This document shows, one piece after another, positions 1 through 8,092 of a stretch of 37,710 nt of DNA. Positions within the stretch are counted from its first letter, which is position 1; every line of letters starts with the position of its first letter. The stretch covers positions 1 to 37,710 of the forward strand of contig JAAERL010000456.1 of the NCBI GenBank assembly GCA_024230435.1, in the 5' to 3' direction. The translations under genes were made by a program, and so were the position numbers. The stretch is from Desulfobacteraceae bacterium (GTDB lineage Bacteria; Desulfobacterota; Desulfobacteria; Desulfobacterales; Desulfosarcinaceae). A model generated the notes under the pieces. It ran no database searches and was not told where the DNA came from. It saw only the letters and a list, made by a program, of their open reading frames with translations.

Positions 1-476
1 GATCTTTTGTTTCTTCGAGCTTGAATGGCAACACAGCTTGTTTTACCATTGCATCTCATCTCGCTGGTTCGGTAGTTATGATGTTATGGTAACTCCTATC
101 TGATTGAATCAACGAGATTTTTCAATGCTTATCGTTCAAAAAAAATGCCAATCGCGGATCTTGGGTCATATAACCGGCAGTTTTTTGGTTCTCAAAAGGA
201 ATTTTTTAAGATAATAACATCAATACATTAAATTAAATAAGTTTTGAGAAAGGATTTAATGTATCTTGATCGGATTCTTAAAATTTGTCTTATGGCCGTG
301 GGAGATGCAAATTCTTCGATGCTGTACCGGTTTTGGATACGTTTTCGCGTTGCATTATGTGTTGCATGCTCATTGTTTATGGATTGTGGCGCAAAACGGA
401 AAACAAATTCAAAAAAAAATGGATCAGTACTGGAAAAAGTAGGTGATTTACATCTTTCACACTTTTTATTATTCTA
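1..476. other. Non-coding stretch at the window start
   Basis: I see no convincing gene here. A short open frame (244-486, TTG start) has no recognisable domain and no good ribosome binding site, and I treat it as chance. From about 290 the sequence weakly recalls the MITE-like family found at 9.1, 28.5 and 32.4 kb: a GGCCGTGGGAGATGC-like beginning, a GTTTTCG block and a later AAACAAATTCAAA block. This would be a decayed copy; its right end cannot be placed. Confidence 0.4.
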
Positions 477-1535
477 TTGCCGTTGAATTTATCGTTCAGC
501 AAAAATGGGGGGCATATTTATTTCCGGTTTTTTATCCAAAACACTTTAGTGTTGCTGATCATCGGTGTTGCCGCCGGTACTTGTCATGCCGGACAGGTTA
601 AAACACTGACGGTTTATTCGGTAACAGGTTTTTCCCTACATGCAGGCCGGATCTTCAGGCAAGATACGGGGGTGAAGGTCCGTGTAATTGGCATGAATGG
701 AAACGGCGCGGCATTCGAACGAATTAAAGGCGAACATCTGCACCCTAAGGCTGATGTCTGGCTCGGCGGCAGTCTTGGAGCACATGCTCAGGCATCTTTT
801 GAAGGATTTACAACTTCATTTCGGCCGGCCAACTGGAAAGAACTGGACCCCCGGTTTCGCGATCCACTAGGCAATTATAGGGTCATGGGGTTATATATGG
901 GTGCGCTTGGTATTGTGGTAAATACCGCATATCTTGAAAATAAAGGGACACCTTTGCCAACCGGTTGGCAAAGCCTGCTTTCTGATTCTTACCAAGGAAT
1001 GATAGGCATGAAAAGTCCGCTGGTTTCCGGTACGGCTTACACCACTGTCTCGACTTTGGTTCAATTGATGGGAGAAGAAACCGCACTGAACTATTTTAAA
1101 AACCTAAGTAAAAATCTGTCATCCTACACGCATTCGCATACACGGCGCGTCAGCCTGGGGCAGCTTGGAATGACTATTACGTTTGCGCATGAGGCAATTG
1201 AGGAAATGGCAGTGAAAAAGGATAATCATCTTAAAGTGATTTATCCTGAAGAAGGCACTGGTTATGAAATTGGCGGTATCAGTCTAATCAAAAACGGACC
1301 GAACCCTGAAGCAGCTAAGCATTTTATTAATTTTGTATTGTCTGAACGCGGACAAAGGCTGTTTGCCAAAACAAATTACCAGTTGCCGGTCCATCTTAAA
1401 GTCCAAAAACACGCTTTACCCTCTTTCGACGAGGAAAAGATGCGCCTGATAAATTACGATTTTTCCTGGTCAGGCAAGCACCGGCAAAGGCTTATCGAAA
1501 ACTATAAAAAAAAAGTATTAGCGGAGGGGCCATAA
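477..1535 (+). CDS. Periplasmic solute-binding protein (FbpA/PgtC-like ABC-type)
   Basis: A 352-residue protein resembling family 1/6 extracellular solute-binding proteins (iron(III)- or phosphoglycerate-type). A hydrophobic segment followed by a TCHA-GQ-like cleavage site around residue 38 looks like a signal peptide. The mature part starts KTLTVYSVTGFS, followed by ADVWLGGS, a YMGALGIVVN segment and EEGTGYEIGGISLIKNGPNPEAA, all typical of this fold. The TTG start is the best available: the nearby ATG at about 505 is out of frame and soon stops. There are no permease or ATPase genes next to it; a sensor kinase follows 320 bp downstream on the same strand. That suggests a ligand-sensing role, as PgtC has beside the PgtB kinase, rather than plain transport. 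The ligand cannot be told from sequence. Confidence 0.85.
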   Translation: MPLNLSFSKNGGHIYFRFFIQNTLVLLIIGVAAGTCHAGQVKTLTVYSVTGFSLHAGRIFRQDTGVKVRVIGMNGNGAAFERIKGEHLHPKADVWLGGSLGAHAQASFEGFTTSFRPANWKELDPRFRDPLGNYRVMGLYMGALGIVVNTAYLENKGTPLPTGWQSLLSDSYQGMIGMKSPLVSGTAYTTVSTLVQLMGEETALNYFKNLSKNLSSYTHSHTRRVSLGQLGMTITFAHEAIEEMAVKKDNHLKVIYPEEGTGYEIGGISLIKNGPNPEAAKHFINFVLSERGQRLFAKTNYQLPVHLKVQKHALPSFDEEKMRLINYDFSWSGKHRQRLIENYKKKVLAEGP

Positions 1536-1550
1536 TCAGTCCGCGGTAAT

Positions 1551-1729
1551 TAAGGCGATTTGCAGTTAAAGAATATACCATCTTGCATGTCTTTTTTCCC
1601 GTCTTCTGTGTTATGCCAAAGGTCGAATACGTTAAGTATGCAAGCTTTGGCATGCCTTGAAGACGAAAAAAAATCTAAGCCCAATATGGTATCTGTTAAG
1701 ACGTTAAATTTTTTCCGCCAATCGCCTAA
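1551..1729. repeat. Long imperfect palindrome (MITE-like), TAA-flanked
   Basis: The 173 bp between two TAA triplets (1551-1553 and 1727-1729) form one long imperfect inverted repeat. The ends are GGCGATT and AATCGCC. Further in, TATACCAT pairs with ATGGTAT, CGTCTTC with GAAGACG and ATGCCAAAG with CTTTGGCAT, around a centre near 1640. The near mirror-image open frames on both strands are products of the palindrome, not genes. Size, palindromic build and TAA flanks match the MITE-like family elsewhere in the window, though the sequence differs. It fills most of the gap between the binding protein and the kinase; the rest (1730-1855) shows nothing clear. Confidence 0.6.
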
Positions 1730-1855
1730 CCTGCTGGCTATTGCGCCCTTAGACATTTTTTAAACTATTGCCCATCAAGGAATAGGCAAATTGAGTTGAG
1801 CACAACAAAGAGATCGGAAAAACAGGTCGTTTATGAATGGGCACTAAAACTATAG

Positions 1856-2794
1856 GTGGTTTTAAAATTGTTTTGTAATTTACCTTTAAAAACCAAGTTA
1901 GTGGTCACATATCTTCTTCTAAGTATTATTCCCTTTATTTTTATATCCGCGCTGCTGCTTGAATTTTTTGTTGATACGCTGGAGCAACAGGCTTTTAATC
2001 AGTTACAGTCTGTCAGGAATATAAAAAAGACCCAGGTGCAGGATTTCTTCAAACAAATAAAAGCGCAGGCTGAATACTTTGTGGGCAATATTGGCCGTGA
2101 CCAGATGTCGTCATCAAACACAACAGTTGTAGGTCACCTGGATGTATTTAAAACGGATATAAAATCCCTGGCGCAAGATCCACGGCAAAGAAGGCATGTT
2201 CTTCAAAAACTTTTTGTGCCGGGAAGTGAAGACCAACCTACGGATATTGCGGCCAACCGTGATTTCTACGATTTTTCACACGAGGACCGGCATCCGTTCC
2301 AAAAAGCTTTCATTGACAAATTTGGATATGAGGATCTGCTTTTAGTGTCGGAAACCGGCGATGTTGTCTATTCGGTCAAAAAAGAGGCCAATTTTGGCGT
2401 CAATTTATTAGAAAGCCCCAATGCCGGCACCGCATTGGCAAGAGCCTTCCAAAATGCAATGCTGCAATCTGCAGATAAAAGTAAATCCAAAGCCGCTGCC
2501 GGTGAAAGTTTGTATTTTAGTGATTTTGAAAAGGCCGGTCAGCATATCCGCGCCTATATTTCGATCCCTCTTTTTTCATTTGGTGTTTTTGAAGGCGCGG
2601 TGATTTATTGTATCTCAATTGATCAATTAAACAGAATTCTAAACGAGCGTACAGGATTAGGCGACACCGGGGTGAAACTTATCTGGTCGGACAGGATTAT
2701 CTTATGCGCTCGGGCGGTTATCGTTTTACACAGCAGTATTCGATTGAAGCGGTTCAGCAGGGCCGTAAGAATTTACTGGAAACCGAATCGGTAA
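1856..2794 (+). CDS. Hybrid histidine kinase, N-terminal part (Cache sensor); frameshifted
   Basis: This frame encodes the sensory half of a kinase that continues at 2704-5109 in another frame. Residues about 15-40 form a first membrane segment, followed by a periplasmic region of about 230 residues that looks like a double Cache domain (VQDFFKQIKAQ after the membrane helix, then YEDLLLVSETGDVVYSV, FGVNLLES and ISIPLF). After the GLGDTG motif the frame becomes nonsense (LIWSDRIILCARA). Reading the same DNA in the next frame gives GETYLVGQDYLMRSGG, the usual Cache continuation. The break therefore lies in the GGGG run near 2665-2670: one base lost or two gained. The GTG start is chosen because the upstream ATG stops after three more codons. 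It may be a real inactivation, phase variation or a sequencing error. Confidence 0.85.
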   Translation: MVLKLFCNLPLKTKLVVTYLLLSIIPFIFISALLLEFFVDTLEQQAFNQLQSVRNIKKTQVQDFFKQIKAQAEYFVGNIGRDQMSSSNTTVVGHLDVFKTDIKSLAQDPRQRRHVLQKLFVPGSEDQPTDIAANRDFYDFSHEDRHPFQKAFIDKFGYEDLLLVSETGDVVYSVKKEANFGVNLLESPNAGTALARAFQNAMLQSADKSKSKAAAGESLYFSDFEKAGQHIRAYISIPLFSFGVFEGAVIYCISIDQLNRILNERTGLGDTGVKLIWSDRIILCARAVIVLHSSIRLKRFSRAVRIYWKPNR

Positions 2795-5109
2795 AGGCCG
2801 CGCTCAATGGGCGATCAGATATTCGCATTACTACATCTTACATGTATGACACGGTGCTCAGCGCCTTTGCGCCTGTTAACGTTTTCGGACAACGTTGGGC
2901 ATTGGTGGCTGAAATTTCACATGCTGAGGCATTTTCCGGTATTAATCGCTGGCGAATGCTTGTGGTTTTAATAGCCGTAGTTATTGTGGCCGTAATTATC
3001 GTAATTGGTTATTTAGTAGCAAATACCATTGCCAAACCAGTTATTGGCTTGACCGGCAGGGCTGAAAAAATTGCCGCCGGTGATTGGGCCAGCCCCCTTA
3101 ATATCTATAAAGAAAACCGTAAACGGCCATTTCAAGGAAAAGATTTAATACGGCAAGATGAGTTGGGACGCCTTGCGGTCAGTTTTGAGCGCATGCGTGA
3201 GGCCATTTGTGACAAAATGACCCAAATTGAAAAACAAAATGAGGAACTTAAACAACTCGATGAGTTTAAAAATGATCTGCTGGCCAACACCACCCATGAG
3301 CTGAAAACACCCTTAAACGGCATTATTGGTCTGACCGAATCGTTATTAGGGCAAATTCCCGAACACTTTAACAAGACCTTATACAACATCATTTATAGCG
3401 GCCGGCGTTTATCGAACCTGGTAAATGATATTCTGGATGCGGCCAAGCTTCGGCAGGAAGAAATTCAGATTCGCCCCCAATCGTTAAATCTGAGGCAAAT
3501 TGTTGATTTGGACATATCCAGTTCATCAACCCTGCTCGGTGGCAAAGATGTTGTTTTAGTCAATCAAGTCCCGAAAAATTTATGTGTGAAAGCCGACCAA
3601 CACCGTCTGCAGCAAATTTTTCAGAACCTGGTGGGCAACGCCATTAAGTTTACCAATCAGGGACAAATCAGCATTAGCGCCCGAATTGTTGAAGCCGATC
3701 TGGTTGAGGTCAGCGTCACAGATACCGGTATAGGAATCCAGCAAGAAGACCAGCAGCGTATTTTTAAAGCCTTTGAACAATCGGAGTCGGCAGCCAACCG
3801 CAGTTATGAAGGAACAGGTTTGGGATTGGCCATCACCCAACAATTAGTAAAGTTACACAGCGGACGTATCTGGGTGGAATCTGAACCCGGCCGTGGTTCC
3901 AGCTTTTTGTTTACCTTGCCGGTGAGTCATGAAAAGCCCCGAAATTTAGAATTGACTTTACCCAAAGCTGTTGAGTTCAGTCCGGTGGAAATATCACCGC
4001 AAATGATTCAGGGCAAAGATAGGGACTTTACAATTCTGGCCGTTGATGACGAACAGATAAATCTGGACATAATTGCAAACCATTTGCAAGGCAGTCCTTG
4101 TCATATACTGGAGGCTTGTTCGGGGGCCGAGGCCGTTGGATGTGTACAAAACCAAAAGCCGGATCTTATTCTTCTGGATGTAATGATGCCGGAAATGGAT
4201 GGTTATCAGGTTTGTAATCAGCTCCGCGAGCAATACTCTTGTTACGATTTGCCGATTGTTTTTCTTACAGCCCGTAATCAGCTTAGGGATTTGGTGAAAG
4301 GTTTTAATGCAGGCGCCAATGATTATCTGACCAAACCTTTTTTTAAAAACGAGTTACTGGCACGTGTAAAAATTCAAATCGAACTGCTGATCAACCGGAG
4401 CCGGATCACCAAACTGTGGCAGTTTGCCAATAACATCGGTCAATATAAATCCCATGAGGAAATGGTGCTCGCCACCTGTGACATGCTGCGTAAAGACCCG
4501 CTGATTGAAGAAACAGTACAATTTTTTGAAGGCGAGCGGGTTGATAAAAAAAATAGCCCATGCTCAAAAGAGATCGATGACTACCCAAGTGAGCTGGAAA
4601 AACAGCCGGAGGTCATCATTTCTCATGACCAAAGAGTCGCCATGTTTGTTAAGATGTCCCGGCAATATGCCATAGGAGCGTGTTTTGCGAAGTCATCGGC
4701 TGAAGATTGGATGCGCAGCCTGGTCATCCAGGCCAATAAAAATATGGAGCAGGTACGACGCATTACCGCTGATCCGGACAATGCCATGATTCAATCGCAT
4801 GTGATTCCATCCCTGGACAGCACTCTATACATCAAGGTTGAGAAAAATTATTGCATGCTATTTAAGCAGATCAATGGGAGTGTAAAAGAAGAAACACTTC
4901 GAATTGCCTTCAAGCAAATTCTTTTTCATACCGAAAAGGATCAGTTGTTTCAGATTCATCGTTCTTATGCTGTTAACCCGTCAAAAATTGAATCCGTAAG
5001 TTCCAAAGAACAGCTTGTTTTTTTGAAAAATGAAGAATCGATACCGACGGCCAAAAAATATCTGGCGCAGTTGAAAAAAGAATATCCTCATCTGGTTAAG
5101 GGGGCTTGA
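2704..5109 (+). CDS. Hybrid histidine kinase, C-terminal part (HAMP-HisKA-HATPase-REC-LytTR)
   Basis: This is the signalling half of the frameshifted kinase. Residues are counted from 2704. The first ~75 finish the Cache domain, then comes a second membrane segment (about 80-105), a HAMP linker, and a dimerisation domain with THELKTPLNGIIG (His198, the likely autophosphorylation site). The ATPase domain has NLVGNAIKFTNQG, DTGIGI and GTGLGLAI. The receiver starts ILAVDDE, with the acceptor in LILLDVMMPEMDGY (Asp492) and the lysine in YLTKPF. A linker of about 110 residues follows. The last ~110 residues are a LytTR DNA-binding domain (YIKVEKNYCMLF, FQIHRSYAVNPSKIESV, IPTAKKYLAQLKKEY). Sensing, phosphotransfer and DNA binding would sit on one membrane-tethered chain, as in the Bacteroides hybrid two-component systems but with LytTR instead of AraC. 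The natural start is upstream, at 1856 before the frameshift. Confidence 0.92.
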   Translation: MRSGGYRFTQQYSIEAVQQGRKNLLETESVKAALNGRSDIRITTSYMYDTVLSAFAPVNVFGQRWALVAEISHAEAFSGINRWRMLVVLIAVVIVAVIIVIGYLVANTIAKPVIGLTGRAEKIAAGDWASPLNIYKENRKRPFQGKDLIRQDELGRLAVSFERMREAICDKMTQIEKQNEELKQLDEFKNDLLANTTHELKTPLNGIIGLTESLLGQIPEHFNKTLYNIIYSGRRLSNLVNDILDAAKLRQEEIQIRPQSLNLRQIVDLDISSSSTLLGGKDVVLVNQVPKNLCVKADQHRLQQIFQNLVGNAIKFTNQGQISISARIVEADLVEVSVTDTGIGIQQEDQQRIFKAFEQSESAANRSYEGTGLGLAITQQLVKLHSGRIWVESEPGRGSSFLFTLPVSHEKPRNLELTLPKAVEFSPVEISPQMIQGKDRDFTILAVDDEQINLDIIANHLQGSPCHILEACSGAEAVGCVQNQKPDLILLDVMMPEMDGYQVCNQLREQYSCYDLPIVFLTARNQLRDLVKGFNAGANDYLTKPFFKNELLARVKIQIELLINRSRITKLWQFANNIGQYKSHEEMVLATCDMLRKDPLIEETVQFFEGERVDKKNSPCSKEIDDYPSELEKQPEVIISHDQRVAMFVKMSRQYAIGACFAKSSAEDWMRSLVIQANKNMEQVRRITADPDNAMIQSHVIPSLDSTLYIKVEKNYCMLFKQINGSVKEETLRIAFKQILFHTEKDQLFQIHRSYAVNPSKIESVSSKEQLVFLKNEESIPTAKKYLAQLKKEYPHLVKGA

Positions 5110-5178
5110 AAAAAAAGTATCCCGAGTTGTTGTAGACATGGCTGGAAGTCAGAGCAGAAAAGTAAAATCAGATCGTAG

Positions 5179-5205
5179 GTCGGATTAACGATCCATCAAT
5201 CCGAC
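5179..5205. terminator. REP-like hairpin after the kinase
   Basis: A perfect 8-bp stem, GTCGGATT (5179-5186) with AATCCGAC (5198-5205), about 70 nt after the kinase stop. It has the look of the widespread GTAGGTCGGATT repetitive hairpins. There is no U-tract, so a role in stopping transcription is only possible. Confidence 0.4.
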
Positions 5206-5305
5206 TAAGGCCGTGCGAAAACTTAAATATTGGTGGTTACTGACAACTCTGACGGCGAGATAAAACAAAAATCATTACGTAAAACCAAAGGTTTTTTTTA
5301 AAAAA

Positions 5306-5377
5306 ACTAACGTTGCATAAATAACCTGACAAAATTGATTCCGTCAATATTTGCCATATTGTTTATGCAACGTTAGT
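5306..5377. repeat. 72-bp palindrome between convergent genes
   Basis: A perfect 16-bp inverted repeat, ACTAACGTTGCATAAA at 5306-5321 and its complement at 5362-5377, encloses a loop with its own inner inverted repeat (ATTGA-TTCCG-TCAAT). It lies between the kinase (+) and a small secreted protein gene (-) which end facing each other, so a two-way terminator is possible. The stop of the minus-strand gene is only 13 bp away. I checked for an integron attC: the outer ends do not match the RYYYAAC/GTTRRRY core sites. Confidence 0.55.
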
Positions 5378-5390
5378 ACAGATTGTGATA

Positions 5391-5741
5391 TTAGGGGCTG
5401 CCCAATATTACTTCATGAACTGTGCAAAAAATTTGACCTCCACCCCAATATGCGGCTGGGTAATCAAGTCGCACTAAAGTAACTTCCTGGCCTGTCATTT
5501 GGGCTGTTAACAACATCGTCAGGTTTTCTTTGTACTTATAATGATCATTCAATAACATTGCGTACGATTCGCCATTGCATGTTGCATCGTCTAAAGCAAT
5601 ACCTGTTTGGCCATAATAACCAACCCAAATCCGTTTGATTTTTCCTGTATAATGTTCGCCTTCGAATTCGCCTGCGAAGGCCAGGCCGGATATCAGGCAT
5701 GAGAGGCTAAGTATAGCGGTCAATAGAATTATTTTTTTCAT
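5391..5741 (-). CDS. Small secreted protein, family shared with two neighbours
   Basis: 116 residues with a clear signal peptide (MKKIILLTAILSLSCLISG, cleaved after about AFA). The mature ~93 residues contain GKIKRIWVGYYGQTGIALDD, a cysteine, MLLTAQMTGQEVTLVRLDY and a second cysteine near the end. The same order (short beta strands, cysteine, a hydrophobic stretch with LL-A-MTG-V, final cysteine) recurs in the products at 7177-7503 and 7562-7906, so I read these as a family of small exported beta-rich domains. Function unknown. It is the last gene of the minus-strand run starting at 7906 and has no GTTATCCC array of its own. GGA about 13 nt before the ATG serves as a weak ribosome binding site. 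Confidence 0.75.
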   Translation of the reverse strand: MKKIILLTAILSLSCLISGLAFAGEFEGEHYTGKIKRIWVGYYGQTGIALDDATCNGESYAMLLNDHYKYKENLTMLLTAQMTGQEVTLVRLDYPAAYWGGGQIFCTVHEVILGSP

Positions 5742-5855
5742 GATATTAGCGTTCCTTTTTTAAGTTGAAATTGTTGAGTAATTTTTACTGAAATAACCGG
5801 ATCATCCATTCATATAAGCAGCGGATCGCTGCATTATTTGACAATAATTGAGCGT

Positions 5856-7079
5856 TTATTCCGACAATAATTGCTGAATAATAACTGCTATTTTACCCGT
5901 CGTCATACCAACCCAGAGGTTTTTCTCTGAAGAGGACAAGAAACTCAGGTCTTTTTCTCCGCCGCTGATTTTATTAAACAGACTCTCGTCCATAGGACCT
6001 GTGGGGCCGGAGTTAAGTTCGGATTCACCGCTTTGTTCATCACCTTCGGCGGCATTTCCATAGTGCCCGGTAAAATTCAGCCAGGCCTCGTCACCAATAT
6101 AATCACGGGCAATATCGCTATCTGCGCCATTGACGCGGCCGTGCCAATGGATGACTTTGATATTTTCGCCTTCAGGCTTCCATAATGTGCCCCGGTCGGT
6201 GGGTTCTCGAAGGTTCATACGAACATTGTCGCAAACATTGGGAATCGGAATTGGTTCACAAACTTCCCAGCAAGGCCAGCCTGTAACAGGCGTACACTCT
6301 TCCCAGCAAGGTGTGTATTCTTTCGTATAAGCAGCGCATACCGCAACATCGACCGTACTTGGCATATCTGTGATATTGGAGCTATGAGTTCCTGCCTCCT
6401 TATAAATGGCGTGCGAGCCCAGGGCTGAGTAAACAACGGGTCTGTCACCGTCAAATTCTAAATCGCTCCAATTATATTGCGGCCTGTCGCCATGGGCGCT
6501 CAGATAAGCATAGATCGGAGTATCACCGGAAAAACGGACTGTAACTGATTCCCAATCACCGACATGATTGCCATAAGATTTATCGTATCCGGCAATTCCC
6601 GCCAGAGCGCAAACCCCATCGTCTATATCTTCCCAGCCGCCGATGTAATAATCGCCTTGTAAAAACTTACACCCTTCTTTGCCCTGGTTATAAGGATAGA
6701 ACATTGCATAAACAACGTCAGTTAAGTCATTTCCGCGCGGATACACCATGGCATAATAAGGAGGAATGGTTCCCGAGGACGGGTTTTGCCCCCACAATAC
6801 CGTGGCGTTTGACGGATCATGATAATCGTCAAATCCCTGGTTATAGTAGTAACGATCGCCATCAAAGCTGATTTGTGAATGTTCTGTGAAAAACTCAATA
6901 GAAGAAGGCGCGAATTTATCCGCCGAATGCAAATACACTACAGGTGCATACTGCCTGACGATATCATCGCTGAGCAAATGCTCCCCGGCCAGGCTTGGCG
7001 ATAAGTTAGTCAGTAAAAATATCACTGATAGCAAACCTAACCCAAAAGGTTTGATTTTGATGTGTTTTAAGCGTTTCAT
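5856..7079 (-). CDS. Secreted Vps62-like protein
   Basis: 407 residues with a signal peptide (hydrophobic stretch LGLLSVIFLLTNLSPSLA, then GEH). The body matches Vps62-related/DUF946 proteins: YAPVVYLHSADKFAPSS near the mature N-terminus, HVGDWESVTVRF, AYLSAHGD and PVVYSALGSHAIY followed by GTHS. A cysteine-rich insert around residues 255-285 (PCWEECTPVTGWPCWEVCEP) is probably disulfide-bonded outside the cytoplasm. The molecular role of this family in bacteria is not established. It lies 97 bp after the small secreted protein at 7177-7503 and before the one at 5391-5741, so the four genes from 7906 to 5391 may be one transcript. Confidence 0.8.
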   Translation of the reverse strand: MKRLKHIKIKPFGLGLLSVIFLLTNLSPSLAGEHLLSDDIVRQYAPVVYLHSADKFAPSSIEFFTEHSQISFDGDRYYYNQGFDDYHDPSNATVLWGQNPSSGTIPPYYAMVYPRGNDLTDVVYAMFYPYNQGKEGCKFLQGDYYIGGWEDIDDGVCALAGIAGYDKSYGNHVGDWESVTVRFSGDTPIYAYLSAHGDRPQYNWSDLEFDGDRPVVYSALGSHAIYKEAGTHSSNITDMPSTVDVAVCAAYTKEYTPCWEECTPVTGWPCWEVCEPIPIPNVCDNVRMNLREPTDRGTLWKPEGENIKVIHWHGRVNGADSDIARDYIGDEAWLNFTGHYGNAAEGDEQSGESELNSGPTGPMDESLFNKISGGEKDLSFLSSSEKNLWVGMTTGKIAVIIQQLLSE

Positions 7080-7176
7080 AAATAAACTCCCAATAGGTTT
7101 ATATTGAATGGAACTTTGCGATGGTTTCTAAACAATAGATCAATAAGCCTCGTGTGCCTGTTAAGCTCGGCTCTGT

Positions 7177-7503
7177 TTATTCTTTAAGCAATCGGAATCC
7201 TTCTACATCAGTGCGGCCGTCGTCCATGCAGTCGCAACCGGTTTCATTATAAAGTATCAGTACCGGATTGCCTGTTACCACGGCTGTGGTGGCCAATGAA
7301 AAAATGTATTTTTGGGTTGCGTGGTCTTCTAACACATGGCTGCTGCTGCCGTCTTCATAATGGATCCATACAGTGCCATACATAGTTGGCGTTACTGAGG
7401 ATACTGTTTTTGTACATACTGTGTTAGCAAATGCGGGTGAGCTAAAAGCGATTGAAAAAATAACGGTTGCTGCTGATAAAGATTTTACGATAAATGATTT
7501 CAT
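7177..7503 (-). CDS. Small secreted protein (paralogue family)
   Basis: 108 residues from the ATG at 7503, preferred over the longer open frame because AAGGAGG stands 8 nt before it. Signal peptide MKSFIVKSLSAATVIFSIAF with cleavage near AFA-NT. The mature part has TPTMYGTVWIHYEDGSSS, FSLATTAVVTGNPVLILY and a C-terminal pair of cysteines (CDC). It shares the LA-A-TGNPV-Y pattern with its neighbours. Function unknown; probably cotranscribed with 7562-7906 (58 bp gap). Confidence 0.75.
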   Translation of the reverse strand: MKSFIVKSLSAATVIFSIAFSSPAFANTVCTKTVSSVTPTMYGTVWIHYEDGSSSHVLEDHATQKYIFSLATTAVVTGNPVLILYNETGCDCMDDGRTDVEGFRLLKE

Positions 7504-7561
7504 TTTTGCCCCTCCTTGTAGGTGCTGATACAAAGCTTGCCTCAGCACCATTAACTTTCTA

Positions 7562-7906
7562 TTACATTGCGACTTCATGGACTACAGCCATATTCGTGTA
7601 TCCACATCCGTTGGTTTCATTAGTACCGATACTGGTTCCCGCTGAGTACCAGACACTGATTGGATTGCCCATGGCTTTGGCCATAAGAATCAAACTGAGC
7701 ATGTTTTTACCTTTGGCCGTTGTGGCATCAAATCTGAACTTGGCGTTAAAGTATGAGCATGTATTTCCAATATCTTGCGTGGTCGATATAAGAACTGTGT
7801 CTGAAACATTAATCGCGCTAATATTAACCCCACCCACATAATCCGCGAATGCAGGAGCTGACAAAAATAAGCTGGCCAAAAATGCTAATAAGATCATTTT
7901 TTTCAT
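7562..7906 (-). CDS. Small secreted protein, first gene behind a GTTATCCC array
   Basis: 114 residues. Signal peptide MKKMILLAFLASLFLSAPAFA, then DYVGGVNISAINVSDTVLISTT, a cysteine, a segment with LSLILMAKAMGNPISVWYS and a second cysteine near the end. It is a member of the same exported family as 7177-7503 and 5391-5741. AAGGAG stands 8-9 nt before the ATG. The gene follows a promoter with a four-site array (8022-8092) and would lead the transcript covering the next three genes. Function unknown. Confidence 0.8.
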   Translation of the reverse strand: MKKMILLAFLASLFLSAPAFADYVGGVNISAINVSDTVLISTTQDIGNTCSYFNAKFRFDATTAKGKNMLSLILMAKAMGNPISVWYSAGTSIGTNETNGCGYTNMAVVHEVAM

Positions 7907-7985
7907 CGTTCTTTCTCCTTTTTTGAATGTATTGTTTGGTTATGAAAAATTCGTTTATGACAATTAAAATGTCTTGCTGGAGATG

Positions 7986-8014
7986 AATATGTCTAAAATA
8001 TCGCTGTGATTCAA
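7986..8014 (-). promoter_or_regulatory. Sigma70-type promoter, TTGAAT-17-CATATT
   Basis: On the minus strand TTGAAT (8014-8009) is followed 17 bp later by CATATT (7991-7986), about 80 bp before the ATG at 7906. The -35 box lies exactly 7 bp from the nearest GTTATCCC site, a spacing repeated at two other promoters here. Confidence 0.65.
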
Positions 8015-8021
8015 GTGGGTT

Positions 8022-8092
8022 GGGATAACATACGCGGTTTTTGGGATAACGCGGCTCTTATCTGGGATAATGATAAGCAAAGCCGGGATAAG
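8022..8092 (-). promoter_or_regulatory. Four-site GTTATCCC array, 21-bp spacing
   Basis: GGGATAA[C/T/G] octamers on the + strand begin at 8022, 8043, 8064 and 8085, each 21 bp apart; on the transcribed minus strand they read GTTATCCC. The site nearest the gene is 7 bp upstream of the TTGAAT -35 box, the classic place for an activator. The 13-bp spacers are not conserved as a set with the other two arrays, but the octamers and spacing are. Confidence 0.8.

Noticed and set aside
244..486. 80-residue open frame before the binding protein
   Set aside because: TTG start, no domain or signal, and it overlaps a possible decayed repeat.
1550..1763. Two opposing 67-68-residue open frames
   Set aside because: They are mirror images produced by the palindrome at 1551-1729; neither has a ribosome binding site or known motif.
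5306..5377. Integron attC site
   Set aside because: Outer ends do not fit RYYYAAC/GTTRRRY, and there is no integrase or cassette array.
8022..8092. CRISPR-like or iteron origin
   Set aside because: Four short octamers with 13-bp spacers lie at a promoter at fixed distance from a -35 box, and there is no replication initiator gene.
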